Origin: Cristatella mucedo
Lineage: Eukaryota > Bryozoa > Phylactolaemata > Cristatellidae
Assembly: GCA_009760855.2 (NCBI GenBank)
Contig: WPIO01000155.1
Span: 299,501 to 363,500, forward strand
Direction: 5' to 3'
DNA: 64,000 nucleotides
Positions within the stretch are counted from its first letter, which is position 1, and each line of letters starts with the position of its first letter. A program made the position numbers and the translations under genes. The notes under the pieces were generated by a model. That model saw only the letters and a program-made list of their open reading frames with translations. It did not search any database and was not told the DNA's origin. Of the stretch, positions 1 to 10,302 are shown piece by piece.

Positions 1-40
1 AGCAAGCAGCGAATTAAAGAAGTCGAGATGGGATGTCACA
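1..40 (-). mobile_element. L2-A LINE, inverted 5' piece of the next copy
   Basis: Matches, in reverse orientation, the L2-A segment encoding the VTSRLDFCNSLL region (compare 47471-47515). It abuts the plus-strand continuation at 41. An inverted 5' part joined to an intact 3' part is the pattern left by twin priming. Confidence 0.6.
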
Positions 41-672
41 CTTTACAGCCGGTGCAAAACTCTATAGCTAGGCTTGTCTGCCGTAAGCCTCGTAGTTGCC
101 ACATCACAACATTTCTCTCCGACCTGCACTGGCTACCAGTCAAGCAACGTCAAGCAACGCATCGACATCAAGGTTCTGTCACTCACTTTTAGGTCTCTTC
201 ATTCTCTGGCTCCAGCCTACCAATCAGAACTACTACCCAACCAGGCTAGGCATCATAGCACCTGCTTTTCAAACTCAAATCGTTTAGCTATGCCTCGAAT
301 CAAAATGAAATCCTTTGGAGAACGTGCTTTAGTTTGTATGCTCCCAAAGCCTGGAACACACTCCCGACTGACGTCACGACATACCCTGATTTGAAAACAT
401 AAAAAGAAGCTAAAAACACTCCTGTTTCACACAGCATTTGCTGGGTTCTTGTGACGTGTCTTTTGTGTGCTTATGCATGCTGATATATTATGGCTAACCA
501 TCATTGCGTGTTGACACTATGCATGTCACCTCTAATCATATTATGCTTGTTAAAACTGTGCATGTTACCATTAAACATTCGACCATGTTTCCTTTACAGC
601 AAATGTAAAGTGCATAGAAATGATAGTAAGATTTCTGTGGGTGCTACACTAATGTATTTTGATTATTATTAG
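41..672 (+). mobile_element. L2-A LINE 3' end (5'-truncated)
   Basis: C-terminal ORF2 remnant (AARLVCR..., LHWLPV-like region, then LVCMLPKPGTHSR) with frameshifts, a 3'UTR with the CATGCTGACACTRTGCATG-type motifs, the terminal stem-loop region (AAATGTAAAGTGC...GGTGCTACA) and an ATT-rich tail. Confidence 0.8.
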
Positions 673-2704
673 TGTGATCACTGGGTGCAGTGAAAGCAAA
701 CAAAATGAGACCGCTTTCACTAACATTTTTCTGAAGTAATTTCCAACCTTGCAAGAGAGTTACCATTTTCAAAGGATATTAGGTTTTAGCATTGTCGGTA
801 AAATGGGAAGTAGATTTACTGAGTCCATCAATTACTCGCCTCTCTAAAAATATATCTCAAGAACTGAGTTGGGCATTACGTCTGTAATAATTAATGGTTG
901 GTAGCATGCAGATTTGTGCATGGAGCAGTAGGCAAAACGTGGTCAAAACATTCGAGAAATCTATGGAATCAACCCAACAGCACTCTTTAATAAATATGGA
1001 GTAAAACAAAATCCTTTTAACCAAACCTAGCAGGATCTGAAATCAACATACAACAGCATTTTCGGGCATGCGGAATTAAATATCTAATGCAACCGTTCAA
1101 CATATTTTGTCTGAGCTGCAAAGTACGAGAATAAGATAAGAGAGGATTAAAAGATCGGGCAGAAAGCCCAAACAGACAGACTGATTGACTTCAATAGGCA
1201 TTTCTATTATGGCATTTCTATATTTCTATTTCTATTAATTATATTATTATAGCTTTCTATTCATTTCTAATATCATGGAGACTGCCTCAGGATGAAGTTA
1301 ACTGGATGGCTAATAAAAATTACTGTGCATTTCGATCTAAAACCACTCTGCACTCAGTATTGAAAAGTGTCAGCAAGACTTATTAAGTGATTGATTATAT
1401 CATTAGGTGCTCATGGCTCACGGAGACAGTCGATACTTAGATAACAGTTTCATAAGATTTTGCAATTTTGTATCTACGAGCAAGCTCAATCAGACGAGTT
1501 TTGCTCTTAATCTGATCGTTGACATCTTACGTCCTTTCGAAAACCTATGACCAGCCATGGCTGGGCTTGCATAAAATGAAACATTTTCAAACCTTTTCTG
1601 AAAAATAGGATAATAGGCCCAGTTGAAGCCCCCTTCGACTTGACTTTCTCTGAAGCACAAGCCTTGCACGGCCAACAAATTCTTAGTGCACATCCGAGGG
1701 ATGGTGTATCAGAGAACTAACTTTCCAAAAAGTGCCAAACTGCTTCAAAAATGAGCTTTTTTTAGTGTCTTTGGGTCACTGAAAGCAAACGTAATCGCAC
1801 TAATTGCCTGCAGGGCACTAGTTGCCTATAATAATCTTTTGCAAAAAGAACTCCATACCGTGGCATAACTTTGGCGGCCGATGAAATCGTTAAAGCCTAA
1901 AGAACATCTTATTAAAAAGGAATGTGTGCAAAGCATGGCTAAGCCTGGAGGGCAACCGAAGATTAATTAGAATTAGCTGTATAGGACGGTAGGAAAGGAA
2001 GTACAGAAGTTGACATCGTGACGGAAGATATTAGCGATGTGCAAACATATAAGAAAGCGGCTCTTTCTAGGACCTGTAGAACTAAAGCTTCTTCAGGCAG
2101 CAGTCTTAAATTTGAAAAAGGTACGACTAATTGGCTGCGTTGAAAACGCAGTGTGGAGGTTTCTTTGCTGCCGTCTGTGCATTGTAAACACAACCGAGAA
2201 ACGGCTCCGCCGAGCGACAAATAGCGGTGAAGTCACGTGCCTCGGAAAGCTGTTGCAGCGACTTGCGTGTGCAGCGACCTGCTTATGCAGGTCGCTGCAC
2301 ACTGTGTGTACGTGTCGGTAAACGGGGGCAACAATGAAGACGCAGCTTGACGCTCCGTCTTGACCCTCTGACCCTCCGTCGCAGCTTGACCCTTGGTCCG
2401 TAAGACGAAAAGCCCAGTATCAATAGCGCAGTATTCGATAGAGGAGGAGGAGGGCTGTAGGCATTCGGCATCAACTATGTACTATTCAAAAAATCCCGAA
2501 CGACAACCAGAGCTTGCACGATTGTACTGCCAGGCAGAAAGCCTCGGATGCACCTTCGGCCTGGCTCGCCGAATGCTAGAGCACAGCTAGCTGCCTATTA
2601 CATGAATGAATGGAGCTTTTTTCACAATGGATTATAACATCCCTGGTTCCTAGTCGATATAATTCAGAAACCGGTGATAATATTTCGAGTCATGATAATA
2701 ACAA
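673..2704. other. No gene recognised; AT-rich, with a perfect hairpin at 2267-2302
   Basis: Mostly AT-rich DNA with stops in all frames. A minus frame at 1490-1693 is open but has no supporting signal. From 2340 to 2400 there are imperfect repeats of CAGCTTGACSCT-type units. Nothing else stands out. Confidence 0.5.
2267..2302. repeat. Perfect inverted repeat: 16-bp stem, 4-nt loop
   Basis: The arm GTGTGCAGCGACCTGC is followed by TTAT and then its exact reverse complement. An imperfect direct copy of GCAGCGACYTGC lies just upstream (about 2254). It would fold strongly as RNA or as a cruciform. Confidence 0.85.
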
Positions 2705-3400
2705 TATTAGTAATAATAATAATCATACACTTGCGTAGCCTCCTTAGGCAACTTAATCTTTTTCTGGACACTTAACACATGCTGTGAAGGAAGAACGGTC
2801 AGATGGTTAGTGCTAACATGTACAATGTCAGCAAGTATAACAAGTTTAGAGTTGACATGCATAATGTTAGCATGTAAATATGGTTGCCGGTAGCACGATA
2901 CCATGTTAGCATCTGGTAGCACGCACGGTGTCAGCATGCATAAACACTACAATGAAAAAATCACAAGGACGCAACGAATTTTGTGAGAAAAAAGTGCGTT
3001 ATCGGCTTTATTTTAAATGTCAAGTCAGGGGATGTCGTGCCGTCAGAGTCGGCGTCGCACACATGCTTTTGGCACATACGAACAGAAGGTAACACAGGTT
3101 TCCAAAAAAGATTTGAGGCTTGTTAAAGGCAAAGCTGAAAGGCTCGAGTCACATGAGCAGGTGGTAAGCTAAGAAGCCTGGCTCCAAAGTATTTTGGTTA
3201 AACAGATCCGAGCAAGAGAATGGTGAGACCTAAAAAGTGAGTGACTGAACACTGAAGTCGACACTCTGCATGATGGGCAGCATGTGCAGGTCGGCGATAA
3301 GTGGAATCATGTGGCACTGGCAAGGTTCACGAAAGAAAATCCTATTGGCAGAGCTATGCACCAACGGAAGCGTCTTATAGCACAAGCAGGAGGACGGACC
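2705..3400 (-). mobile_element. L2-A LINE, old degraded copy
   Basis: Starts with an ATT/AAT tail and decayed stem-loop, continues through 3'UTR motifs (TGTCAGCATGCATAA) and a region matching the LHWLPV codons in reverse (GTGCAGGTCGGCGATAAGTGG). Many indels; runs into a GA tract. Confidence 0.65.
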
Positions 3401-3402
3401 TG

Positions 3403-3405
<3 letters not shown>

Positions 3406-3458
<53 letters not shown>

Positions 3459-3478
3459 GAGAGAGAGGAGAGAGGAGA
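3406..3478. repeat. (GA)n microsatellite
   Basis: Near-pure GA for about 45 bp, then interrupted GAGAGGAGA units. Confidence 0.95.
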
Positions 3479-3514
3479 GCTCTAGAAGTCTAGAAAAAAT
3501 AGATATAAATATAT

Positions 3515-3650
3515 AATTCATTTGTATAGCGCCCTAAGTGAACTTACTCACTATTCAGACGCTTCACATATGCCTCGGGGCTCGAGCCCGCGACCTCTGC
3601 CAGACCTTGGTCGGGGCGAGCACCTTAACCACTGCACCAAACCAGCTCGG
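3515..3650 (-). mobile_element. SINE-1 (tRNA-derived, L2-like tail)
   Basis: Reverse copy of the 8831 element: tail TTGTATAGCGCCCTAAG..., B-box region GGGGCTCGAGCCCGCGACC, then the A-box region CACCTTAACCACTGCACCAAACC and AGCTCGG. Carries a pol III-type internal promoter layout. Confidence 0.8.
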
Positions 3651-3655
3651 CGGAG

Positions 3656-4745
3656 ATGCCGCCAAAGTGCACACGCGGCGGAATAGCCTCGCTACGCTAC
3701 TCATACCTATGCACGCCGCCCGAATTGCGCAGTGCCGCGCGGCTTTAAAGCGGGCAAAGAAAGCTTCCTTCCGCTCTTTCTTGCGCACTACGGCTCCAGG
3801 CGGCTAAAGAGCATTCAGCCTCCTCGAGCGAATAATCGAACCCCACGGACAGCACGGGTCCTATAGATCCCTGGAAGCGCGGTCTAGATGTGGGTGACTT
3901 GGGCTGGCACCGCGCGCACTCCTCCTCTGAAGTGGAACAGCGAACCCGATGGCCCTCGGCAACGACGGGAACGCCACAACACAAGCTCGATCGCCGTCAA
4001 CGGCCAGCGAGTCGCCCAAAGCGGGATCAAATAAGGGCAACTGCAGCAGGAGGCGCGCGGCGCGGCGAGCACGAGCGACGGCGTCGCCGGAAGGCGCGCG
4101 GCGGCGCGGCAGAGGCGGCGAAGCGAGCCAGTCTGGCGCCTCGGCTTCTTTGAGCTTACCGTCTTGCCCGGTCAACAGCTTATGCACCTGGCTTATAAAC
4201 AGGCAGTTCGGCACGTGAAAAGTTGGATTCAAGCCAATACCACTCTCCATTCTCAACGACGACGCGAGCAGCACCGGAAACTACGCTACCACGATCCAAA
4301 GAGGCCTCGCCTGCCGGCTCATGCGGCCGGCTGGGAAATAGGTCAAGGTTAAATCGCCGGATGTTGATACCCGCACATGCCGAGAAGACACCGACCGTTT
4401 TTTGCCGTTTCGGTCGGACTGGCCGGGTTCTGCACTCGCCAGCATCCATTTTGAGCCGGGCTTAAACAGCGCGAGTCGTGCTTCCTATCTGCTTCCTACC
4501 TTCTCCCTACTTCTGCTCTACTTATGCCTTTCTTTTTGTGGTAAGTCTAACGGACGCGGCTGTCGTCGAGCGCACTGCGCGAAGTCCGCCGACGACCCGC
4601 ACTACCGGTTCCCTCCACTGCGCACGGAGCCGGGGGGAAGCACGTGACTCTCCTCGTACCTCTCGCCCACATCGGTGTCACCCACCCTCCTGAGACTGCC
4701 TCCCATGCCACATCAATCCCCGAGCGGTGCAGAACGCTCGCGTAA
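3656..4745. other. CpG-rich stretch, no confirmed gene
   Basis: CpG-dense sequence with long chance frames. Contains TTATAAA (about 4192) and a donor-like GTG|GTAAGT (4540) preceded by a very short ATG frame. Could be a promoter or leader region; no exon pair can be established. Confidence 0.3.
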
Positions 4746-4921
4746 AAATAATAATTAGCGCTCGCCGATTTAACGGCCACATTTGCATAGCGGCAGAAAA
4801 GTCTTAACGGCCACCACCACCACTTGCAGTGGGCAATACAGGATTGCCCAATGCGGAATTCGAACCAGCGACCTCAATTGCAAAGAGCGAGCACCTTACC
4901 TACAGGGTTATCGCAGCCTGA
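4746..4921 (-). mobile_element. SINE-2 (tRNA-derived)
   Basis: Tail (AAT)n, GCCGATTTAACGGCC, GCATAGCGGC, then the reverse of the box B (GCGGAATTCGAACCAGCGACC) and box A (GCACCTTACCTACAGGG) of a tRNA-like head, ending TTATCGCAGCCTG. Aligns with copies at 18043, 31549 and 39862. Confidence 0.75.
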
Positions 4922-5982
4922 CCGCGTGACGGAAAGTTTGCGGACGGTCAACCGACCGCATACTCGTAGCTTGGTGTGGCGCCGGCTCCGCCAGGTATGA
5001 CTAGCAACCGCCTAATAAGATGCCAAGCTTATTAGCTGCCACAACTCAACGTGTTCTCCAGTCAGTTCCTGTGCGAAAGCGGGGCGGGGCCGAGTAGGAT
5101 TTACACACGCTCGATCAGCCAAGGTGAGGGGAGCTCGGTCCACGAGAAATGCATCGTGTGGCCTAGGGAGGTTTGCAAAGTCTACCAGGAAAATGGCCGG
5201 CCTGGCGTAGACAGGGAGTTGTCAGTCAGACTTTGAAAACGAACGATCTCCCGGAGCGGTAACCATAGCGTAAAGATGAAAAGGACACTGGTGGACGGAT
5301 AAAGAGCCTCGAGCCGCCGGCTGCGTTGCACTGCAAGGCCAAGGGTACAATCCCTTTTTCCAGAAAAGTATTATAAATCTCGGTTATAGCTGGGCTAAGT
5401 TGGTCTGCCAGTGAAGACCACAGAGACGATTGTGTAGGATATTCAGGAGACGAGCTCTTTTTACTAGACCTTATTTAAGGTAGCCACATCGCGTGCACAA
5501 ACCTCGGAAAATCTTTTAAGGAAGATAGCAGGTTGCTATTCAGCAATTGCTTTAGTTGGAGGTACTTTGTGGAGGCACAAATGTGCACAGTTTTTTTTTC
5601 AGTAAAGAATGATGAAAACGTTTCGGCTGAGCCCTTAATATCTGGAGAGTGAGACATCTCAGCGTAAAGATACATTCTAGGCGTCTGACAGTTCCACGCA
5701 ATAAATTTAAATTACTTTTTGATTGAGATTAAGTTGAAATTTACCGAAAATCTTGTTCTTGCATGTGGATTTATTTAATCACCTGCGTTGACCAGCGACA
5801 TTTAAGACTGAGCCAAAGATGTTGATGTTCCACTCTGCATTCTGCCCCTTTGAACTTGTCTCCCCATGTTCCGCTGGCTTTACGTGCTCAAGTTTGCTTA
5901 AGTTTGTATAACTTTGTGAATTTTATTATCTAAGGGTCGTCCTGAACGGTAGCCCTGATTACGTTCTTGTGTGACTTTGCTC
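4922..5982. other. No gene recognised
   Basis: Contains GGGGCGGGGC (an Sp1-type GC box, about 5080) and a donor-like CCAAG|GTGAGG (5124), which together could mark a small promoter with a leader exon; unproven. The rest (5240-5982) shows nothing. Confidence 0.25.
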
Positions 5983-5983
5983 G

Positions 5984-6023
<40 letters not shown>

Positions 6024-6412
6024 CGTGGCAGGCAGGCGTGGCAGGCGTGGCAGGCAGGCGTGGCAGGCGTGGCAGGCAGGCGTGGCAGGCAGGCGTGGCA
6101 GGCAGGCAGGCGTGGCAGGCGGGCAGGCAGGCAGGCGTGGCAGGCAGGCGTGGCAGGCGTGGCAGGCAGGCAGGCGTGGCAGGCAGGCGTGGCAGGAAGG
6201 CGTGGCAGGCAGGCAGGCGTGGCAGGCAGGCAGGCGTGGCAGGCAGGCAGGCGTGGCAGGCAGGCGTGGCAGGCAGGCAGGCAGGCGTGGCAGGCGTGGC
6301 AGGCAGGCAGGCGTGGCAGGCAGGCGTGGCAGGCGTGCAGGCGTGGCAGGCAGGCAGGCGTGGCAGGCAGGCAGGCGTGGCAGGCAGGCAGGCAGGCGTG
6401 GCAGGCAGGCGT
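5983..6412. repeat. Minisatellite of GGCA and GGCGT units
   Basis: About 430 bp composed almost wholly of two alternating words, GGCA and GGCGT, in irregular order (runs of one to three GGCA between GGCGT), open in several frames on both strands. It ends in a direct repeat of CGTGCTGAGCTGAGG. Confidence 0.95.
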
Positions 6413-6822
6413 GCTGAGCTGAGGACGTGCTGAGCTGAGGCGACGCGATGTCTCTGTTCATGCTTTTCCAAGCACAGCGTGCTGTTGCATGTCATTAACT
6501 ATTTTTTGCTGATGCTTTTGCAGCAAGTTCTACTGTGCCTGGTTACAGATTTTCTTACCTTAGTCGGCTATCCAAATAATAATTAGTATTATTATGATTA
6601 CTTTATCATAATCCACTACACTGATCATCTTATTCTAGCCGTCAACACGGCGAATTCATGCTCACCACCGTGAATATTCATTTTCACAAACTCGGTTATT
6701 CATTTTTTTTATAACCTCGAATATTAATTTCTATGCTCTCTTAACCTTGAATATTAATTCCCATGCTCCCATAACTTCGAACCTACTACTAACTGATCCG
6801 GTGGACGCCCATTGACTGCGCG

Positions 6823-6865
6823 ATGCTGAACACCCGATTTTTCTCTCGCTTTCATCTTCGTCAAC
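6823..6865 (+). CDS. Weak candidate first exon (MLNTRFFSRFHLRQ)
   Basis: ATG, 14 codons, then donor CAAC|GTAAGT, phase 1. The basic, phenylalanine-rich peptide resembles a mitochondrial-type presequence. A similar ATG plus donor unit lies 200 bp downstream. Such short combinations also occur by chance. Confidence 0.15.
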
Positions 6866-7028
6866 GTAAGTAACCTGTATGCTCTATTTGTGATGCGATG
6901 CTGCATTTTATTGCTAATCAAGTAAACTAATTTCTACGCAGAATAGGCTTAGTGCCAAAAAAATACAATTTTCTCAAGCGCACTAGAAAACATAAACAAT
7001 TTTTATTATTAGGTCCCAAGAGAAAACC

Positions 7029-7062
7029 ATGGCTCGGTTCTTTCGCCTGGCATTTCAACGCG
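7029..7062 (+). CDS. Weak candidate first exon (MARFFRLAFQR)
   Basis: ATG in a good context (ACCATGG), 11 codons, then donor CGCG|GTAAGG, phase 1, the same phase as the candidate at 6823-6865, and a related basic/aromatic peptide. They could be alternative first exons of one gene, or coincidence. Confidence 0.18.
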
Positions 7063-7552
7063 GTAAGGTGAAGAAAATACTTTTAATACCTACATCTCGC
7101 TTTGAGATATATTCTTTTGAAACAGTGGCGAGTCCAGTAGCTATATTATGACTGCTAAAATTGTACCAGGGGTTTCTTGGTTGCGCTTGCTAGAAAACTT
7201 TCTATTCCGTCATAATCTTTGGGTAGGCGATATACGAGCTTAAGTCAAGTAGCAGGCAGTAAGTGGCGCTCTCTGCGTTGAGCCAGGCGGAAGGTTTCGC
7301 CCGAGGCTTCTCACCGATCGGCAGTCAAGCGGCTGTCTGGGCGTCGCACGAGGTTTACTGTGCACCTGATGTTGATGCAGGATGTTATTATCCACCACTT
7401 TTTTTAATAGACTTATAAAAGCTAGAACTGCTGATTAGCTTTAAATATCTGTGCAGGAAAGCTGATCAAGCAGCCCCAGCAGCAGCCTCGTTATAGTACG
7501 GCAGAAGATTAGGTGTCTCATTCTGCTCGCAGTGCTCGCTACAAAGGATTTC

Positions 7553-7622
7553 TAACCGCATAACTCGAACCCCTGACCTGTGTAGTCATGTGCGAGCGCA
7601 TAACCGATGGGCTAAGATCCGG
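7553..7622 (-). mobile_element. tRNA-like SINE head
   Basis: On the minus strand, TTAGCCCATCGGTTATGCG resembles box A and GGGGTTCGAGTTATGCGG resembles box B, spaced as in a tRNA. No good acceptor stem, so this is a SINE relic rather than a working tRNA gene. Confidence 0.45.
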
Positions 7623-7756
7623 GGACACTGTCTCTTATGGCACGGTTGTGCTTCATTGTCACCCTCTTCCGCTACTGTCGACATGCCTGAGTGCTATCAT
7701 TCTGCACCTACAACTTGATACCTTTGGTACAAGGCTCGGGGCTGAACCGAGGCTCA

Positions 7757-7838
7757 GGCGTGTGTGCGTGTGTGTGTGTGTGCGTGCGTGTGTGCGCGTG
7801 TGTGTGTGTGTGTGTGCGTGCATGCATGCGTGCGTGTG

Positions 7839-7870
<32 letters not shown>

Positions 7871-7918
7871 TGTGTGCGTGTGTGCGTGTGCGTGTATATG
7901 CATGTGCGCATGTGTGTG

Positions 7919-7959
<41 letters not shown>

Positions 7960-7978
7960 GTGTGTGCGTGTGTGTGTA
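7757..7978. repeat. (TG)n/(GCGT)n microsatellite
   Basis: About 220 bp of TG and TGCG units; alternating purine-pyrimidine, so Z-DNA-prone. The long open frames here are repeat artefacts. Confidence 0.95.
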
Positions 7979-8043
7979 GCACTTCGCCATACTCTTTTTC
8001 GTTTTGACAATCATTGCATCGTTTTCGCGCCGTATTAATGGTA

Positions 8044-8305
8044 ACAGAATTTAGTGGGTCCCTGTGATTCGTCCTTGATGTGCTTATGCGTGCTGACACT
8101 GTGCATGCTGCCACTAACCACATTTGCATGCTGACCCTGTGCATGTCATCCCTAACCATATTATTCATTTCGTTTGTTTTTCAAGCATGATTTTACTTAC
8201 CATTCAATTGCATTTCACTTTGCAGCAAATGTAAAGCGCCTATTCTCCGATGGTGCTTTATCAATTGCATTATTATTATTATTTTTATTATTATTATTAT
8301 AACAG
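8044..8305 (+). mobile_element. L2-A LINE 3'UTR
   Basis: Begins at GAATTTAGTGGGTCCCTGTG and runs to AAATGTAAAGCGCC, a damaged stem-loop, and (ATT)n. Truncated just after the ORF end. Confidence 0.85.
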
Positions 8306-8830
8306 CATTGCCAGTCAGTAAAAATAATTGTTAGTTTTGTTATTCTTCTGTTTCTAAAATAGTGAGAACGCATCGACACGTGGCACATAAATACGTTACT
8401 CTTACGTTAACTAGTACCGACAATTTTTAGACGCTGTATTTGCATCCGCTATTGCAGACACCTTGTCTCGATCTTCATCGAATCTTTCATAATCAAGCCG
8501 GGCTCATTGAGTCTTCTGACCTCTCACCCCGCGTTCTCGCCCTGAAGTACTCGTCACCCGCACGTCACATGGCTGGAGACTGGCGAGCATATTTTAGCTT
8601 GAACGCAATCTCGTGCGACACACGAAACTAGCTCATAACTTGCATCTTGTTTTTGCAAATAGCGCAAGGCGGAGCAAGCCACCATAAACCGTTGTGGAAG
8701 TGATTGCACGTGCGATCACTGATCACCTCCATCCGCGGCGTCGTTTCGCCAATCCACTCCAATCAACCTTACATTCGCCAAGACAGGCCGTGGGGTCATG
8801 TGCTGGTCGACACTAGCCAGCAGAACTCTT
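8306..8830. other. No gene recognised
   Basis: Single-copy-looking sequence without splice-flanked frames or repeats. Confidence 0.4.
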
Positions 8831-8980
8831 GCCGAGCTGGTTTGGTCCAGCGGTTAAGGTGCTCGCCCCGACCAAGGTCTGACTGAGGTCGTGGGCTCGA
8901 GCCCCGAGGCATATGTGAAGCGCCTGAATAGAGATTAAGCTCTCTTGGGGTGCTATATAAAAGAATTATATTAAATAAAA
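8831..8980 (+). mobile_element. SINE-1, best-preserved copy
   Basis: tRNA-like head with box A (TGGTCCAGCGGTTAAGG) and box B (GTGGGCTCGAGCCCC), followed by a tail GTGAAGCGCCTGAATAGAG, then TCTCTTGGGGTGCTATATAA and an AT-rich end. The tail resembles the L2-A 3' end (GTAAAGCGCCTAGAAAGAG...GGGCGCTTTAT), which suggests L2-driven retroposition. Confidence 0.85.
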
Positions 8981-9097
8981 ATAAATATAAAATGAATTAT
9001 ATTTTTTGGCCAACACCCGCTGGCTGGCACACTTCCAAAACGCAGGGTCTAAGCGAAAAAGGATATTTGACACGCAGGCTCACAAAGATCGTTGCAT

Positions 9098-9623
9098 TTT
9101 ATTCAGCAAGTTTGAAATCTCGTTGACATTTAAAAGCACGTGACGTCACCGAGACATTAAACACGTAAATTATGCAGCGTCTCCGAGTGAGAGAAACGCG
9201 AGTGTCAAAACGACGGAGAAACCAAGAGCTAGACGAGTGGTCTCCTCCGTCATCATAAAGCATTGACACATGACCCATCCACATCCGTGCTTTGCACATC
9301 GTGGAAACATGTGTGCTCATTCCATGTGGCATCGTGCACTGCAATCATGAAAACACACCCACGTGGCGCACAGTGGCATTGTGCAGCAGTCACCTTCTTC
9401 ATAGGGCAGACGATAGCACCCAAAAAAGTCGCCGGTGCGATACGAAGCTTGACCGGCATCGGAGTCGCAGGCCATTGAGGTATTTGAAGCCATTGCAGCG
9501 GTAGCATGTGAAGCAGCAGACTGGAACGTTGCGACCGTCACGGACTCTGAGCTCTGGAAATAAGCGGAACACTTGCACGTGATCACTTTGTTCATACCAT
9601 CTTCGGTCAAGGCGAAGGTCCAT
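9098..9623 (-). CDS. Possible terminal exon with poly(A) signal, cysteine-rich, unrecognised
   Basis: The minus strand carries AATAAA at 9103-9098. About 450 bp before it is a good acceptor, TTCCGCTTATTTCCAG, followed by an open frame ending HDCSARCHME-stop (9317). That frame is rich in cysteine near its end (GDCCTMPLC, WVCFHDC). A second frame over the same DNA is also open and contains CCFTCYRCNGFKYLNGL, so the coding frame is unsettled. It could be the 3' end of a minus-strand gene, a pseudogene, or chance. Confidence 0.25.
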
Positions 9624-10101
9624 ACCGCACGTCCATGCTATCCATGTTCAGTTTCACGCTCTCGCTTTCAGTAATCACAAACTAAGGCATTCCAGACCGC
9701 ATTTTGCTTTCCGATCTTTCCTAACAGCGATTCGTAAAGGGTCTGCAGCTTCGCTGTATTTGTCGGTCTTCCCATTTACTAGATTAAACGTAAGGTTTAT
9801 TTCTGCTGCCGTAGTTAGGACAAGTAAGTTTCTGCGTCCTATTATCCTCAGCATTGCTTGTAATAGACTCCTTGCTATCATTAGATTTTATTTTCATTAT
9901 CATAGCTAAAAAAAAACTTGTTTGTCAGCACCCTTATCAATCACAACTCTCAATAAACCAACGCCGTAAATTCAGCACACTTTCTCATCCCCTGATCCAT
10001 CTTCGGCAAGTAGTGCCCCATAATTTGCTCACGTTCATTTTATCGTTGCTCTATAAATTTGCTTATGCTTGATTACTCACCTGCCATCAATTGGTTAAAG
10101 T
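9624..10101. other. No gene recognised
   Basis: AT-rich. A minus frame (9675-9881) is open without support. Confidence 0.4.
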
Positions 10102-10302
10102 TTAGCTCGCCATTTTCCTGGATCTCAAATATTGCTGAGCGAGCTGATCCTCGCTACCTTGACCTTGCTTAAGTTCCATTAGGCGTTGGTGCTTGCACCT
10201 CCAAAGTTCAGCCGGAGATTTTGCCGAACCCCAAACATGGCAAGCAAAGCAGTCAAGTCTCTTAAAGCTTAAGTCTCTTAAGCTCAATTCCACGAGCAGC
10301 AC
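10102..10302 (-). CDS. Unassigned open frame, possible exon
   Basis: About 65 codons on the minus strand ending ...RSRKMAS-stop. The composition is protein-like (DCFACHVWG, AELWRCKHQRLMELKQG) but no family is recognised, there is no ATG at its head and no clear acceptor. May be a terminal exon or a fragment of an old element. Confidence 0.18.
   Translation of the reverse strand: MLLVELSLRDLSFKRLDCFACHVWGSAKSPAELWRCKHQRLMELKQGQGSEDQLAQQYLRSRKMAS

Larger units (their letters stand above)
6413..7552. other. Mostly unassigned; holds two weak first-exon candidates
   Basis: AT-rich 6540-6780 with three repeats of CTCGAATATTAATTY-type units (6655-6780). The ATG-donor candidates at 6823 and 7029 are listed separately. 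From 7070 to 7552 nothing is recognised. Confidence 0.4.

Noticed and set aside
5898-6495. Open frames of 130-187 codons on both strands (CLPRLPA, RQAWQAG)
   Set aside because: They are translations of the GGCA/GGCGT minisatellite; no start or splice context.
7588-8168. Long Cys/Val or Thr/His frames
   Set aside because: Translation artefacts of the TG/GCGT repeat.
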